Source of the DNA: Archivesica marissinica
Lineage: Eukaryota > Mollusca > Bivalvia > Venerida > Vesicomyidae
DNA: 64,000 nucleotides
Direction of reading: 5' to 3'
NCBI GenBank assembly: GCA_014843695.1
Contig: CM026402.1
Coordinates: forward strand, 18,405,354 to 18,469,353
Both the position numbers and the translations under genes were made by a program. The notes beneath the pieces were generated by a model that was not told where the DNA came from, did not search any database, and was given only the letters and a program-made list of their open reading frames with translations. This document shows, in pieces, positions 35,621 through 46,774 of this stretch (position 1 is the stretch's first letter; the number at the start of each line of letters is the position of its first letter).

Positions 35621-36698
35621 ATAACATGCTACACTACGATCTTGTTACATTTCATAGAAGGTTGATTGGAAGCATGGATGCTTGCATGTTTAGAGCTACA
35701 CTATGATCTCGCTACATTTCATAGAAGGTTGATTGGAAGCATGGATGCTTGCATGTTTAGAGCTACACTATGATCTCACTACATTTCATAGAAGGTTGAT
35801 TGGAAGCATCAATGCTTGCATGTTTAGAGCTACACTATGATCTCGCTACATTTCATAGAAGGTTGATTGGAAGCATCAATGCTTGCATGTTTAGAGCTAC
35901 ACTATGATCTCGCTACATTTCATAGAAGGTTGATTGGAAGCATCAATGCTTGCATGTTTAGAGCTACACTATGATCTCGCTACATTTCATAGAAGGTTGA
36001 TTGGAAGCATGGATGCTTGCATGTTTAGAGCTACACTATGATTTCGCTACATTTCATAGAAGGTTGATTGGAAGCATCAATGCTTGCATGTTTAGAGCTA
36101 CACTATGATCTCGCTACATTTCATAGAAGGTTGATTGGAAGCATGGATGCTTGCATGTTTAGAGCTACACTATGATCTCGCTACATTTCATAGAAGGTTG
36201 ATTGGAAGCATGGATGCTTGCATGTTTAGAGCTACACTATGATCTCGCTACATTTCATAGAAGGTTGATTGGAAGCATGGATGCTTGCATGTTTAGAGCT
36301 ACACTATGATCTCGCTACATTTCATAGAAGGTTGATTGGAAGCATCAATGCTTGCATGTTTAGAGCTACACTATGATCTCGCTACATTTCATAGAAGGTT
36401 GATTGGAAGCATGGATGCTTGCATGTTTAGAGCTACACTATGATCTCGCTACATTTCATAGAAGGTTGATTGGAAGCATGGATGCTTGCATGTTTAGAGC
36501 TACACTATGATCTCGCTACATTTCATAGAAGGTTGATTGGAAGCATGGATGCTTGCATGTTTAGAGCTACACTATGATCTCACTACATTTCATAGAAGGT
36601 TGATTGGAAGCATCGATGCTTGCATGTTTAGAGCTACACTACGATCTCGCTACATTTCATAGAAGGTTGATTGGAAGCATCGATGCTTGCATGTTTAC
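35621..36698. repeat. 67-bp minisatellite, about 16 copies
   Basis: The unit is TTTAGAGCTACACTATGATC + TCGCTACATTTCATAGAAGG + TTGATTGGAAGCATGGATGC + TTGCATG, 67 bases (35751 to 35818). The only frequent difference is the centre of a small palindrome AAGCATNNATGCTT, which is GG, CA or, in the last copies, CG. The following 36699-37017 is unremarkable sequence with no gene I can support. Confidence 0.95.
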
Positions 36699-37017
36699 AT
36701 AGGTTCGAATCCTATCAATAGGTGTCAACTTCATTCATAAGAAGAAGCTATTGAGCGGGCCTGTAGAAGGCCGGTACAGGGCTCTATCTGGTTGCCTGAC
36801 CATTCGTAACACATTGTTCTGGTGGGTACTACTACTGGGAGGGTCTATTCTCTATATAGTGCAAATGGAGCTTCCTAAAATGAACAACACATGCAGACGG
36901 ATGGACGGACGATTGAATTATAAATCATATGGGGGCGGGGCTCTCTATATGTTGGATGTAGCTCTCAATTTTAAGGTTTTCCAAATTATATTTTAATTGC
37001 TACATTTTTTTTAATCT

Positions 37018-37830
37018 ACAATTTATAATTAATTCCCTGTGAAAATGTGAATAGATGATAACTCTAAAACCTATACCGTGTGAATAGATGATAACTCTAA
37101 AAGCTATACCATTTATAATTAATTCCCTGTGAAAGTGTGAATAGATGATAACTCTAAAAGCTATACCATTTATAATTAATTCCCAGTGAAAGTGTGAATA
37201 GATGATAACTCTAAAACCTATACCGTGTGAATAGATGATAACTCTAAAAGCTATACCATTTATAATTAATTCCCTGTGAAAGTGTGAATAGATGATAACT
37301 CTAAAAGCTATACCATTTATAATTAATTCCCTGTGAAAGTGTGAATAGATGATAACTCTAAAAGCTATACCATTTATAATTAATTCCCTGTGAAAGTGTG
37401 AATAGATGATAACTCTAAAAGCTATACCATTTATAATTAATTCCCTGTGAAAGTGTGAATAGATGATAACTCTAAAAGCTATACCATTTATAATTAATTC
37501 CCTGTGAAAGTGTGAATAGATGATAACTCTAAAAGCTATACCATTTATAATTAATTCCCTGTGAAAGTGTGAATAGATGATAACTCTAAAAGCTATACCA
37601 TTTATAATTAATTCCCTGTGAAAGTGTGAATAGATGATAACTCTAAAAGCTATACCATTTATAATTAATTCCCTGTGGAAGTGTGAATAGATGATAACTC
37701 TAAAAGCTATACCATTTATAATTAATTCCCTGTTAAAGTGTGAATAGATGATAACTCTAAAAGCTATACCATTTATAATTAATTCCCTGTGAAAGTGTGA
37801 ATAGATGATAAATCTAAAAGCTATATACAA
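37018..37830. repeat. 57-bp minisatellite with 33-bp short units
   Basis: The unit ATAATTAATTCCCTGTGAAA + GTGTGAATAGATGATAACTC + TAAAAGCTATACCATTT is 57 bases, with about 13 full units. Two units near 37074 and 37222 lack 24 bases, joining CTATACC to GTGTGAATAG. The 57- and 33-base units keep a minus-strand frame open for 276 codons (FRVIIYSHFHRELIINGIA repeats), which I regard as an artefact. Confidence 0.93.
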
Positions 37831-37854
37831 TTGATTGAATCAAATGCAACATAC

Positions 37855-38098
37855 TTAACCCATTCAACACCAAGTAACTGACATGGACTGGTCCATGATA
37901 TTTTTAGACCAATAAATTAATAACAAAATTACATTTGGATCAGTTCATTTATCAAAATGGGTAATTTATTTTCTAAAAATAGTTATATTACTTGAAAAAA
38001 GTGCAGATCCTGATGAGACGGCTCGTCACGAGCCGGCTCATCTGGATCTACGCTTTTTTGTAAGCCAATTTAGAGGTCTGTGGTGTTGAAAGGGTTAA
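37855..38098 (+). mobile_element. TTAA MITE family 2
   Basis: The ends TTAACCCATTCAACACCAAG and GGTGTTGAAAGGGTTAA are inverted. The hairpin is complete (CAGATCCTGATGAG, GGCTCGTCACGAGCC, CTCATCTGGATCTA). The next stretch, 38099-38689, is AT-rich with no recognised feature. Confidence 0.9.
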
Positions 38099-38689
38099 TG
38101 ATTATGAAAAATGTGTGCCTTCCATAATGTTCATTTCCTTTGTAAAGCAACATTTCTTAGGGTGACCTTTCTACAGTGAGTTATTCTCAGATTACAGGGC
38201 CTTATATAATTATAATATTTCATAAAGTTCCAATGGTCCATGGACAATAAACAATTATTTACGGGCTACTAAAATTATCAAAAATCCCAAAATGTTTTCC
38301 ACAAGTTTGCATTTACTATTTTATTGTCAGTTGGTTGAAACTGGGATTTCATGCATGCTTTGATGGTTTTATATATAACCGCTTGCTGATGTTATTGAAA
38401 AATTAATAGCCCAATTTTTTGATTAGACTCTTTTTGAGTCTAAAATAGGTCAATGACCGACAGTGTTAGACACGTCTATTATTATATCAACCATTAAATT
38501 TTGTAAGCCTTCATGTTCAGATCTATTCATCTTTCTTTACATGTTGAACTGGACAAGATGTATATCTATTAATGTAAATATTTGTTTAAACTACAAAAAA
38601 ACCAACAAACTGTTAGTAAAATTTCTGAACTCTTGTTTTCATTAAGTTACACTGAAGTACGTACGGTCAAGCAAGGTCAACTTATATGT

Positions 38690-39234
38690 TAGTACTGAAC
38701 GTTGCCCGCAGGTGTGGTACCGAACGTTACCCCGCAGGTGACATACCGAACGTTGCCCGCAGGTGTCATACCTAATGCTACCCCTCAGGTGTCATACCTA
38801 ACGCTACCCCTCAGGTGTCATACCTAACGCTACCCCTCAGGTGTCATACCGACTGCTACCCCTCAGGTGTCATACCGAACGCTACCCCTCAGGTGTCATA
38901 CCGAACGCTACCACTCAGGTGTCATACCGAACGCTACCACTCAGGTGTCATACCGAATGCTACCCCTCAGGTGTCATACCGAATGCTACCCCTCAGGTGT
39001 CATACCGAATGCTACCCCTCAGGTGTCATACGAACGCTACCCTCAGGTGTCATACCGAATGCTACCCCTCAGGTGTCATACCGAACGCTACCCCTCAGGT
39101 GACATACCGAACGCTACCCCTCAGGTGACATACCGAACGCTACCCCTCAGGTGTCATACCGAATGCTACCCCTCAGGTGACATACCGAACGCTACCCCTC
39201 AGGTGACATACCGAACGCTACCCCTCAGGTGACA
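38690..39234. repeat. 26-bp minisatellite, about 21 copies
   Basis: The unit TACCGAACGCTACCCCTCAG + GTGTCA repeats every 26 bases. The first three units carry CCGCAGG and TTGCC/TTACC in place of CTCAGG and CTACC, and the last few carry GTGACA. The ends of the array therefore differ from its middle. Because 26 is not a multiple of 3, three staggered short frames appear; none is a gene. Confidence 0.95.
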
Positions 39235-39660
39235 TTTTACCAGAAAAAATAGATTTATGTCATACAAAACTAAAACCTTAAATGATCTTGCGACAGAGTT
39301 TACTTGATTTGGCAAAAAGACAAAGTTTGTAGCATTAAATTAGGTGATTTATGCGCAGATGGAAAATGGAACAAACTGGGGGGAAGAACACCCCAATCTG
39401 TTGGACATTTTGTCAGGTTTTAAGAGCGGACTATATTTGTATATTCATTTAGCTCTAGAGTATATGTATAAAATCTACATTAAAATAAAAATCTACATTT
39501 ATCCCTATTTGTAATGCAATAAATGGTGCAGCTGATTGGGATACAGATAATATAAGATAGTTTATAGACGGTGCAGACTAACCTGTCTTATGGCTGTTGG
39601 CATGATGAACATTTCTATCCATAACAATTAGTAGTAAGCTGGTAGAAATATCTATATATA

Positions 39661-41219
39661 CTGAGTCAAAACAGAAACGATACCTGGTGTTTATGTGTCT
39701 ATAATTTCAACATTTATTAAGAAAATTCTTTGAAAATTCATAAGATGATAGTCCAACATGTTTGAAAGACGAGCACATAAAGCATAATGAGCCTCCGAAA
39801 CTGTCTGCTGCGTGATGACGTAATTCGTCGGACAGGGGTCTAATGGAGTTTTCACACAGACGTCAATACCGAGTATGGGCACCATTTGCGTCTCTCACTG
39901 CAATGCACCGGCGTCGCATCGAACGGAAGAGTGTCTGAATCTCTTGCTGGTCAATATTTGTCCACTCCTGACGCAAAACATCCCTCAGTTGGTTTAACGT
40001 TACCGGCTGACGTCGTCTGACGCAGCGGTCTAACGTATCCCACAAATGTTCTATGGGTGACAAGTCTGGTGACAAAGCAGGCCACGGCAGGGTTTCAATA
40101 TTGTTCTACTCCAATAATGTGGTGGAAATCCGAGCAGTATGACACCTGGCGTTGTCCTGTTGGAACAGTGTGACGTTTCTGTTGGCGTTTAAGAACGGCA
40201 CAACAACTGGAGCAAGGATCTCATCACAGTACCGCTGGGCGTTTAGGTTCCCGTCCACCACTAACAGTTCAGTGCGACTGCCGAAGGTGATACCGCCCCA
40301 CGCCATAACGCTTCCGCCCCCGAACAGATCGACCTGACGTACACATGCGTCGGCGTAACGTTCACCGCGTCTGCGATATACCCGCTCTCTGCCATCCGCT
40401 CGACGCAAACAGAACCACGATTCATCGCTAAACATCACCGAATTCCACTGTAACCGAGTCCAGCAAGCACGTTCCGTCGTCCATTCCCGCCGTACGTCAC
40501 GGTGACGTCGTGTCAGGATGGGTCCAACGTATGGCCTATAGGCACGAATGACACGTTCACCGAGCCGGTTCCTGACTGTTTGTGCACTGATGCGATTGTT
40601 GGTCATCCCAGGAGTAACGGCAGCTGTGTGCGTAGCAGGTAGGAACCGGTCACGTAAATGTGACGTCCGAATGTGACGGTCCTGTTCACGCGTCGTCACA
40701 CGTGGTCGACCAGATCTTGGACGGTCATCCACCGATCCATGTGTTCGATAACGTCAAAGTAGACGTGTTATCGTGATCCTCGTAACCCAGAGTCGATTTG
40801 CGACGTCACGCTGACGTAAACCGCCGTCAATCATGCCAATGGCACGCATTCTCTGATTGCGGTTTAGCCTAGGCATTTTGTTAGAGGTAACAATGGGTAT
40901 GTAAGGTGTTTTTCCTCAATGATAATGCAATACCAGTACAATAAACCGGTTTTCCGATTTGTACATGTGTAGGAAGTTGTCTTTGTTGAGGAGCACGTGC
41001 AAATCGGAAATTCGGCGTTCCAGGATTATCGGGTGTTTATTTACCTGTGTTTATGGTTGGCTGACGTTGGATTATCGGGTGTTTATTTACCTGTGTTTAT
41101 GGTTGGCTGACGTTGCAATAAAATACCCGGTACTGATACGTAATAATATATTAAACCTTTCTATGGTTTTATCCGTTTTACGTCATTTTTAGTTTGGTAT
41201 CGTTTCTTTTTTGATTCAG
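39661..41219 (-). mobile_element. Tc1-like transposon with intact ends, 1,559 bp
   Basis: The terminal inverted repeats are 24 bases: CTGAGTCAAAACAGAAACGA + TACC on the left (39661-39684). The right end (41196-41219), reverse complemented, is the same with two mismatches. Both ends are flanked by TA (39659-39660 and 41220-41221), the Tc1/mariner target. The element contains one transposase frame on the minus strand. Between the gene start and the right end, a segment with GATTATCGGGTGTTTATTTA and GTTTATGGTTGGCTGACGTT is duplicated in tandem (41023-41115). The low divergence of the ends suggests a moderately young copy. Confidence 0.92.
39863..40876 (-). pseudogene. Tc1-type DD34E transposase with two stop codons
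   Basis: One frame runs from ATG (40874-40876), MPRLNRNQRMRAIGMIDGG, to the TGA at 39863, 337 codon positions, near the usual Tc1 length. It is broken by TGA at 40754-40756 and TAG at 40106-40108, with no frameshift. The order is: N-terminal helix-turn-helix region (RQRDVANRLWVTRITITRLL), a GRP-type linker (DDRPRSGRPR), a second DNA-binding domain, then the catalytic core. The acidic triad is visible as D in MFSDESWF, D in LFQQDNARCHTA and E in DLSPIEHLWD, with 34 residues between the second D and the E. That spacing is the Tc1 type. The protein would cut and paste the element; this copy cannot make it in full length. Confidence 0.92.
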
Positions 41220-41275
41220 TATATATCACAAACACAAAGCAAACGCTGTGTACTTTTAGAACAGCTAACATTTTT

Positions 41276-41464
41276 TTAGAGACCCATTCCAGAGTCTCCT
41301 CTGGTTCTTTTACGTGCACGGTGTAAAGCACCGACACGAGACCTCGGTTTAACGTCCCATCTGAAAGACTGTTAATTTTTTTTATTAGGGTCAGACGGGG
41401 GATGGAACCTGTGATCCATGGATTACCAGTCCAGCGTGTTACCACTGGACTACAGATCCGTCTG
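41276..41464 (-). mobile_element. tRNA-derived SINE, family D, truncated
   Basis: The minus strand starts CAGACGGATCTGTAGTCCAG and contains the box B region AGGTTCCATCCCCCGTCTGA, ending at GGAATGGGTCTC, so the 3' part is missing. TTTTTAGAGAC occurs at both edges (41273-41283 and 41465-41475), though on the left it overlaps SINE sequence. Confidence 0.75.
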
Positions 41465-41519
41465 TTTTTAGAGACTAGAATTGTGAATTGTATTTAAACT
41501 CGATTCTCTCCACTATGTT

Positions 41520-41760
41520 CAGGGCTCATTGTAAGTCACAATTGTTGGGAGGTGAGAAAGCGCGCGATCGCGTCCTTGAATTGTGTTACATGTATTCAAT
41601 AAATTTCAACAAAATAGAGTTATAAATACACAATATGACCATTAAATACAACATTTGAATACGAGAGCTTTATATTGGGCCAGTGTAGTTTACTGGAGAC
41701 AATTGTGTATGATATTATTTTCGGGAGAAGTTGGACTCCCAGTCGCCCTCTAGAATGATT
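41520..41760 (+). mobile_element. MITE family 4, diverged copy
   Basis: It begins CAGGGCTCATTGTAAGTCAC and contains GTGAGAAAGCGCGCGATCGC, ACCATTAAATACAACATTTG and TCGCCCTCTAGAATGATTG, in the order of the copy at 44027. The right-hand CCCTG is lost. Confidence 0.65.
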
Positions 41761-42519
41761 GCAAGCCAAAGTTTTAATTGTTAACATGTATTTATATATA
41801 TTATGCTAGTCAGGAACAATGTGTACATGAATGCGGCGGGTATATGTAACGTTTTCATGCCTCCGTGGCTACTAAAGCCATTGACTACAAGCTAATGAAT
41901 ATATATTTTTTTATATTTGGGTTTAAATAGAGCTAATTATAACAGCCTAATGGTGAATTTCCAGATGCCCGGGGCAGTATGTCAGATATGTGTGGGTACC
42001 CGTGTATACCCATCAACCTTCCAGAAACTAGCTGCATGACTTCTTCACATTAAACAATTTGACACACAAATGGGATTCGACCTACAGTGGGTGCGGTGCG
42101 GGGGCAACTGATAACTGATATGAGGATAAGAAATTGAAACACTCACCCCATACGGTTGTTGACATGCAAAAGATGCTTATTTGAATGTCAGGTTGAAATG
42201 TCTACTTGTCCTGGGATATAACCCAGCTAAACACCTTCACAATGTGGGTCATCTGACAATAACCTCTCATATCATTGCTATCATAGGCTCGTAAGTAGGC
42301 TCTTGGATAATTTAAAATTGTTTCGGAATTATCACAAATTTTATATCTTTATATATATAATTATGTTATGTCAAATACATCACTGTATGCTAACTGATAC
42401 AGCAAACTGTTGGTACTGTGGTAATTGGTACAATACAAAATAAACATCAATTGAAATAATTTAATACGAGTTATGATTTTCGTTATTTAATTATCATGCT
42501 AATTGGTTAGAGTAAATAC
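41761..42519. other. Unique sequence with a SINE-like remnant
   Basis: Bases 41990-42115 (CATCAACCTTCCAGAAACTA, TTTGACACACAAATGGGATT, CGACCTACAGTGGGTGCGG) resemble the right flank of the element at 23020-24200. The rest shows no recognisable gene or repeat. Confidence 0.45.
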
Positions 42520-42880
42520 ATCAGGTTACATACGGTGGTTCCGTTATATCAGGTTGTATAGGCTGTGCCCGTTATATCAGGTTGTATAGGGTGTGTCCGT
42601 TATATCAGGTTGTATAGGGTGTGTCCGTTATATCAGGTTGTATAGGCTGTGCCCGTTATATCAGGTTGTATAGGGTGTGTCCGTTATATCAGGTTGTATA
42701 GGCTGTGCCCGTTATATCAGGTTGTATAGGGTGTGTCCGTTATATCAGGTTGTATAGGCTGTGCCCGTTATATCAGGTTGTATAGGGTGTGTCCGTTATA
42801 TCAGGTTGTATAGGCTGTGCCCGTTATATCAGGTTGTATAGGGTGTGTCCGTTATATCAGGTTGTATAGTGTGTGTCAGC
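42520..42880. repeat. 28-bp minisatellite with alternating variants
   Basis: The unit CCGTTATATCAGGTTGTATA + GGGTGTGT is 28 bases, about 13 copies. Two variants, GGGTGTGTCC and GGCTGTGCCC, alternate strictly in the right two thirds, giving a 56-bp higher-order unit. The last copy decays to GTGTGTGTCAG. Confidence 0.93.
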
Positions 42881-43030
42881 TGTTTCAAGTTGCATAATAA
42901 TCATATGGTGTACCTATATTTTATAATGAAATACAAACTACTGGTATCAAAAGTTGCGTGTTATGAAATATCAAAGACAGGAAGCAGCCTATTCTTGTTA
43001 CACCTTCAACTGATAGTATATATAAATAGA

Positions 43031-43171
43031 GAATATTAGGTTACTGTCTTATAAATTTTAATTTATTAGGCGAGTCGGAGAAAATATACAAGGCGAGGCT
43101 CTGCCGAGCCTTGTATTTTTTCGGAGACGAGCCTAATAAATTAAAATTTATAAGACAGTAACCTAATATTC
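43031..43171. mobile_element. Foldback element with perfect 41-bp arms
   Basis: The left arm 43031-43071 (GAATATTAGGTTACTGTCTT...) and right arm 43131-43171 are exact reverse complements. The 59-base centre is itself partly palindromic: ACAAGGC...GCCTTGT around GGCTC/GAGCC. The whole can fold into one long hairpin. There is no coding capacity and no recognised target duplication. The following 43172-44026 has no supported feature. Confidence 0.8.
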
Positions 43172-44026
43172 TATTTATCCTACATTCTGAGTGTGCACCT
43201 GACACAAAAACAAACAAACTAGCCATGACAGCTTACAAACTCGCTACGCACTTGGTAATATGTTGCGCATTGATATTTCTATCCACGGTTAGACCTATGA
43301 CGTCACGAAAGCTTTATTAGGCACTGACTAATAAAGCCAAATTTATTAGGCAGGCCGTGTTTGTACGTTATTTAGCATGAAGGTAGGATAAACATGTTTT
43401 CAACTTTTCACATATAAATATCATCGCTACTACAGATTTTTCCGAACTAATTTGAACAAATTATTTTTCCTCATGAAACCTTATTTTAATTGCTATCTAC
43501 AAACTGAATTTTTGAAATGGTTAACATCGATACGGAAGGGAAACTTTGCTTCTTATTCAATCCTACAATACAGTAGAAGTAATCGTGTAATACTTCCATT
43601 TAGAGATTAGTCCCAAAATAATTATGTGTGGGTGCGCAGGGGTGAGATATAATGGTAAATCTTTGTGATCATTGACCACACAGCATTATTCACGATACAT
43701 GTGCTGTTTCATGTAGTATTTTAGAGCTTGTTTATAAAATTTGTTAAAAAAATTATGATGTTTGTTCATTAGTTGAATTATTTAATTAGAAATTATAGTT
43801 TCTGTCGCAAAAAATTGGAAAACAGAAATATAGTATAATAAAGATATATGTATATTTGTACATACTTAATACGGTAACTTGTGAATTGAAATCATATGTC
43901 ATAGCTAATGGTATATTGTATACCGTTAACGGTTGTTAATAATTATAATTTAAAGTTTAAGGTGACTTATAGGTCCACTGGGCCGGGTGCTATAGTAATA
44001 TTATATATTTATTGTAATATTAGATA

Positions 44027-44326
44027 CAGGGTTCATTCTAGGTCAGAATTTTTGGGAGAAGTGAGAAAGCGTGTGATCGCTTCCTTAAATGGTGTTCTTT
44101 AATATACTTCTGCAAAATAGGGTTAAAATGCACCGTACAACCATTAAATACAACATTTGAATAGAAGGAGTGCTTTATAATGGGCCAGTGTATCTTACTA
44201 GACAAAATTTTGTTTGAAAATCGTATTTTTTTTTTTTTAGGGAGAAGTGGGGCCGGGCCCCAGAGGGCGAAGTCAGGGTCCCTAGGACGACAATTTCGCC
44301 CACATCGCCCTCTAAACTGATCCCTG
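44027..44326 (+). mobile_element. MITE family 4, complete copy (CAGGG ends)
   Basis: It runs from CAGGGTTCATTCTAGGTCAG to GCCCTCTAAACTGATCCCTG. The terminal 15 bases are imperfect inverted repeats (CAGGGTTCATTCTAG with CAGGGATCAGTTTAG). The interior has GTGAGAAAGCGTGTGATCGC, TTCTGCAAAATAGGGTTAAA and GCCGGGCCCCAGAGGGCGAA. The hAT affiliation is inferred from the CAGGG end only; I see no 8-bp duplication. Confidence 0.7.
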
Positions 44327-44825
44327 GTATATATGAACGCACATGTCACTATAATAAAAAAAGTCTTATCTTATCTTAAAGATTTTATATTCCTAAGAAA
44401 TGTTCCCTTTTTCCTCCGATTTTGTGTCACATTCATGTTTCAAACTGCATTTATCTTCTGCAAAATGTTGCATTGTTCTGGTTTGTAAAGATTTCACATC
44501 ATGTTCCTTGGGAATTAATAGGAAGCTTCTGTCTTGCATGAATCCTATTCAACAAGTCCTCTGGGAATATAGCTTTTAACTTGATTGAAAATCCTCAAAC
44601 AACAATATTGGATTCTGCTGAAAAAGAACCAAAAAAACCAGTTCTCTATAATAACCCTATATTAGGGTATAAGCAGACCACCTGTATTATCCAAATGACT
44701 GAAACAAATACTTGGGGTTTTTTCCGTCCAGAAATAGAATGACACTAATGAAAATACGGGGCAGTGGATTTTTAACCCGTAGCTATTTTTTCTGGAACTA
44801 TTTTTTTATGTAAATACTTATGAAC

Positions 44826-45072
44826 ACAGGGATCAATTTAGAGGGCGAAATTGTCGCACTAGGGACCCTGACATCGCCCTCTGGGGGCCCCACTTCTCCT
44901 TAAAAAACAAAAATTATTTTTGGTTTTTACGATTTTCAAACAAAATTGTGTCTAGTAATGGCCCATTATAAAGCACTCCTTCTATTCAAATGTTGTATTT
45001 AAAATACTGTGCATTTTAACCCTATTTTGCAGAAGTATATTAAAGAACACAATTTAAGGAAGCGATCACACT
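44826..45072 (-). mobile_element. MITE family 4, inverted and truncated
   Basis: It starts CAGGGATCAATTTAGAGGGC and runs through CACTAGGGACCCTGACATCG, TAAAGCACTCCTTCTATTCA and TTTTGCAGAAGTATATTAAA in reverse order relative to the copy 500 bases to the left. The CAGGGTTC end is absent. The two copies could pair as a large inverted repeat. Confidence 0.75.
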
Positions 45073-45123
45073 TCATAGTCTCGTCCGAAAGACTTAATAT
45101 TGTTAAATACTATGGTGGGATTT

Positions 45124-45240
45124 GGATCAAACTCATACGGCCCCTGGATATATGAAATCCGAGGATCAAACTCATACAGCCCCTGGATATATGAAATCTG
45201 GGGATCAAACTCATACGGCCCCTTGATATATGAAATCCAA
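45124..45240. repeat. 39-bp tandem repeat, three copies
   Basis: GGATCAAACTCATACGGCCC + CTGGATATATGAAATCCGA repeats at 45124, 45163 and 45202, with one or two substitutions per copy. Confidence 0.9.
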
Positions 45241-45528
45241 CATGCTAATTAACCACTAACAGCTGATCCGTCCCTGACCTGGCACACTATTGGGTTCTCG
45301 AATGTTCGAGGTGAACCAATTCATTTGCATATTTTACGTGATATCGTACTGAGCACAGATTGATTTACTATTGCTATAAGGTGGAATCAATATGCACAAT
45401 ATAATGCTGCCCAAGCCTTTATTGGAATAATGCTAATGTTGTACCACTAAAGCCATGCCATAAGTATGTCCAACTGCCTTATTCACAATACCAAATTACA
45501 TGAACACCATTGAGATGGTCCAGAGTCT

Positions 45529-45727
45529 GTGTGTGTGTTTTACGTTTATTTATCGTCGCTACCGGTTGCCCATATGAGCGACGCCTCCTGAAGAGATTAG
45601 TCATTTTTGATAGTGCAATGATACAGACAGAGACCCATTCCAGAGTCTCCTCTGGTTCTTTTACGTGCACAGTGTACAGCATCTGAAAGACTGTTAATTT
45701 TATTAGGGTCAGACGGGGGATCGAACA
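45529..45727 (-). mobile_element. tRNA-derived SINE, family D, with internal deletion
   Basis: The plus-strand text GTTTTACGTTTATTTATCGT + CGCTACCGGTTGCCCATATG is the reversed tail. AGAGACCCATTCCAGAGTCT, TTACGTGCACAGTGTACAGC and TCAGACGGGGGATCGAAC follow; the last is a reversed box B. A segment between GTACAGC and ATCTGAAAG is missing compared with 25437-25722, and box A is absent. Confidence 0.75.
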
Positions 45728-46774
45728 GGGTCCAGAGTCGCTTACCTGATAAATCTTAAGTTGAATATGAAAATACGGCCATCCTGGATTTAGGATCAGT
45801 AATATTTTAATTACCAATTTTCATCTAAAAGTCACCATAATGTCAGTCAAAATTAGGTAAATTTTCTGAATATGAGAGGACAAATACCGTCATGTATGCC
45901 ACGCACATTTAATACTGAAATCCCTGTAAAAATTGTCTAGTGCGCAGTATACACACAGGTAAGCTGTCAAGAAATTATTTTCAACATAAAATATTTTTAA
46001 AATTTAGCGAGAATAGGAAAAATATTCGACCTACAGAGGCCCCATAACGATTCAAACAAGTTTCCATGTCCGGTAAATGTATTAAAATAACTATTAAAAC
46101 CATCTGCCGATATAACTAGAATGACTAAAACCAAATATGAACATTCTATTTCAACAATTTCGCCAGACAGGGGGCAAAGTTATGGCGACTATCTCGACCA
46201 TGTCACGCTCTAGAATGAGTCCTGCAACTCTTATACTCGGTCTCAAGGTATCCAAACCCAATTTCTGGACATTGATGATATTTGGAGCAAACCTTCTCAG
46301 GACTCAAATTCTCAATTGATGCTTGGGTGACCAATACACACAGGTTTCATCAATTTGATGATACCGCAGATGCAAACACTCTTGCATTCATATCCATTAG
46401 GATTACATGAAATGCACATAAAACAGTACATGGGTAATTCGTACACCTATAACAGTGAAAAGTGTTGCAATAAAGCACTTGATTTATTAATTAAGATGAA
46501 GTTTAGAGCAATAACATGACAACATCTTTTAACAACGGGAGACTTTTATAACACTGTACAATAATCATTGTCATTTCAGGGGTTAGGAGTTACGAGCAGG
46601 TTACCAGCTATAGTTTAGTACAACTAATGGGTTGTTTACGAGTTTTGACAGAGAAACCATTTACACAACATAATTTTATTACAGACAAGAAGACATGGAA
46701 TGATGTAATTTTACATTTGTTTTGCTGTACTTGAGCAGCCAGTAATAGGTAACTGTAACTTGCAGGACTGACCC
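45728..46774. other. Unique sequence, no gene seen
   Basis: I find no repeat, splice-bounded frame or element here. Short frames at 46137-46319 (plus) and 46608-46796 (minus) have no recognisable domain. Confidence 0.4.

Noticed and set aside
44038..44349. 103-codon minus-strand frame
   Set aside because: It lies entirely over a family-4 MITE, and the other three copies do not preserve the frame.
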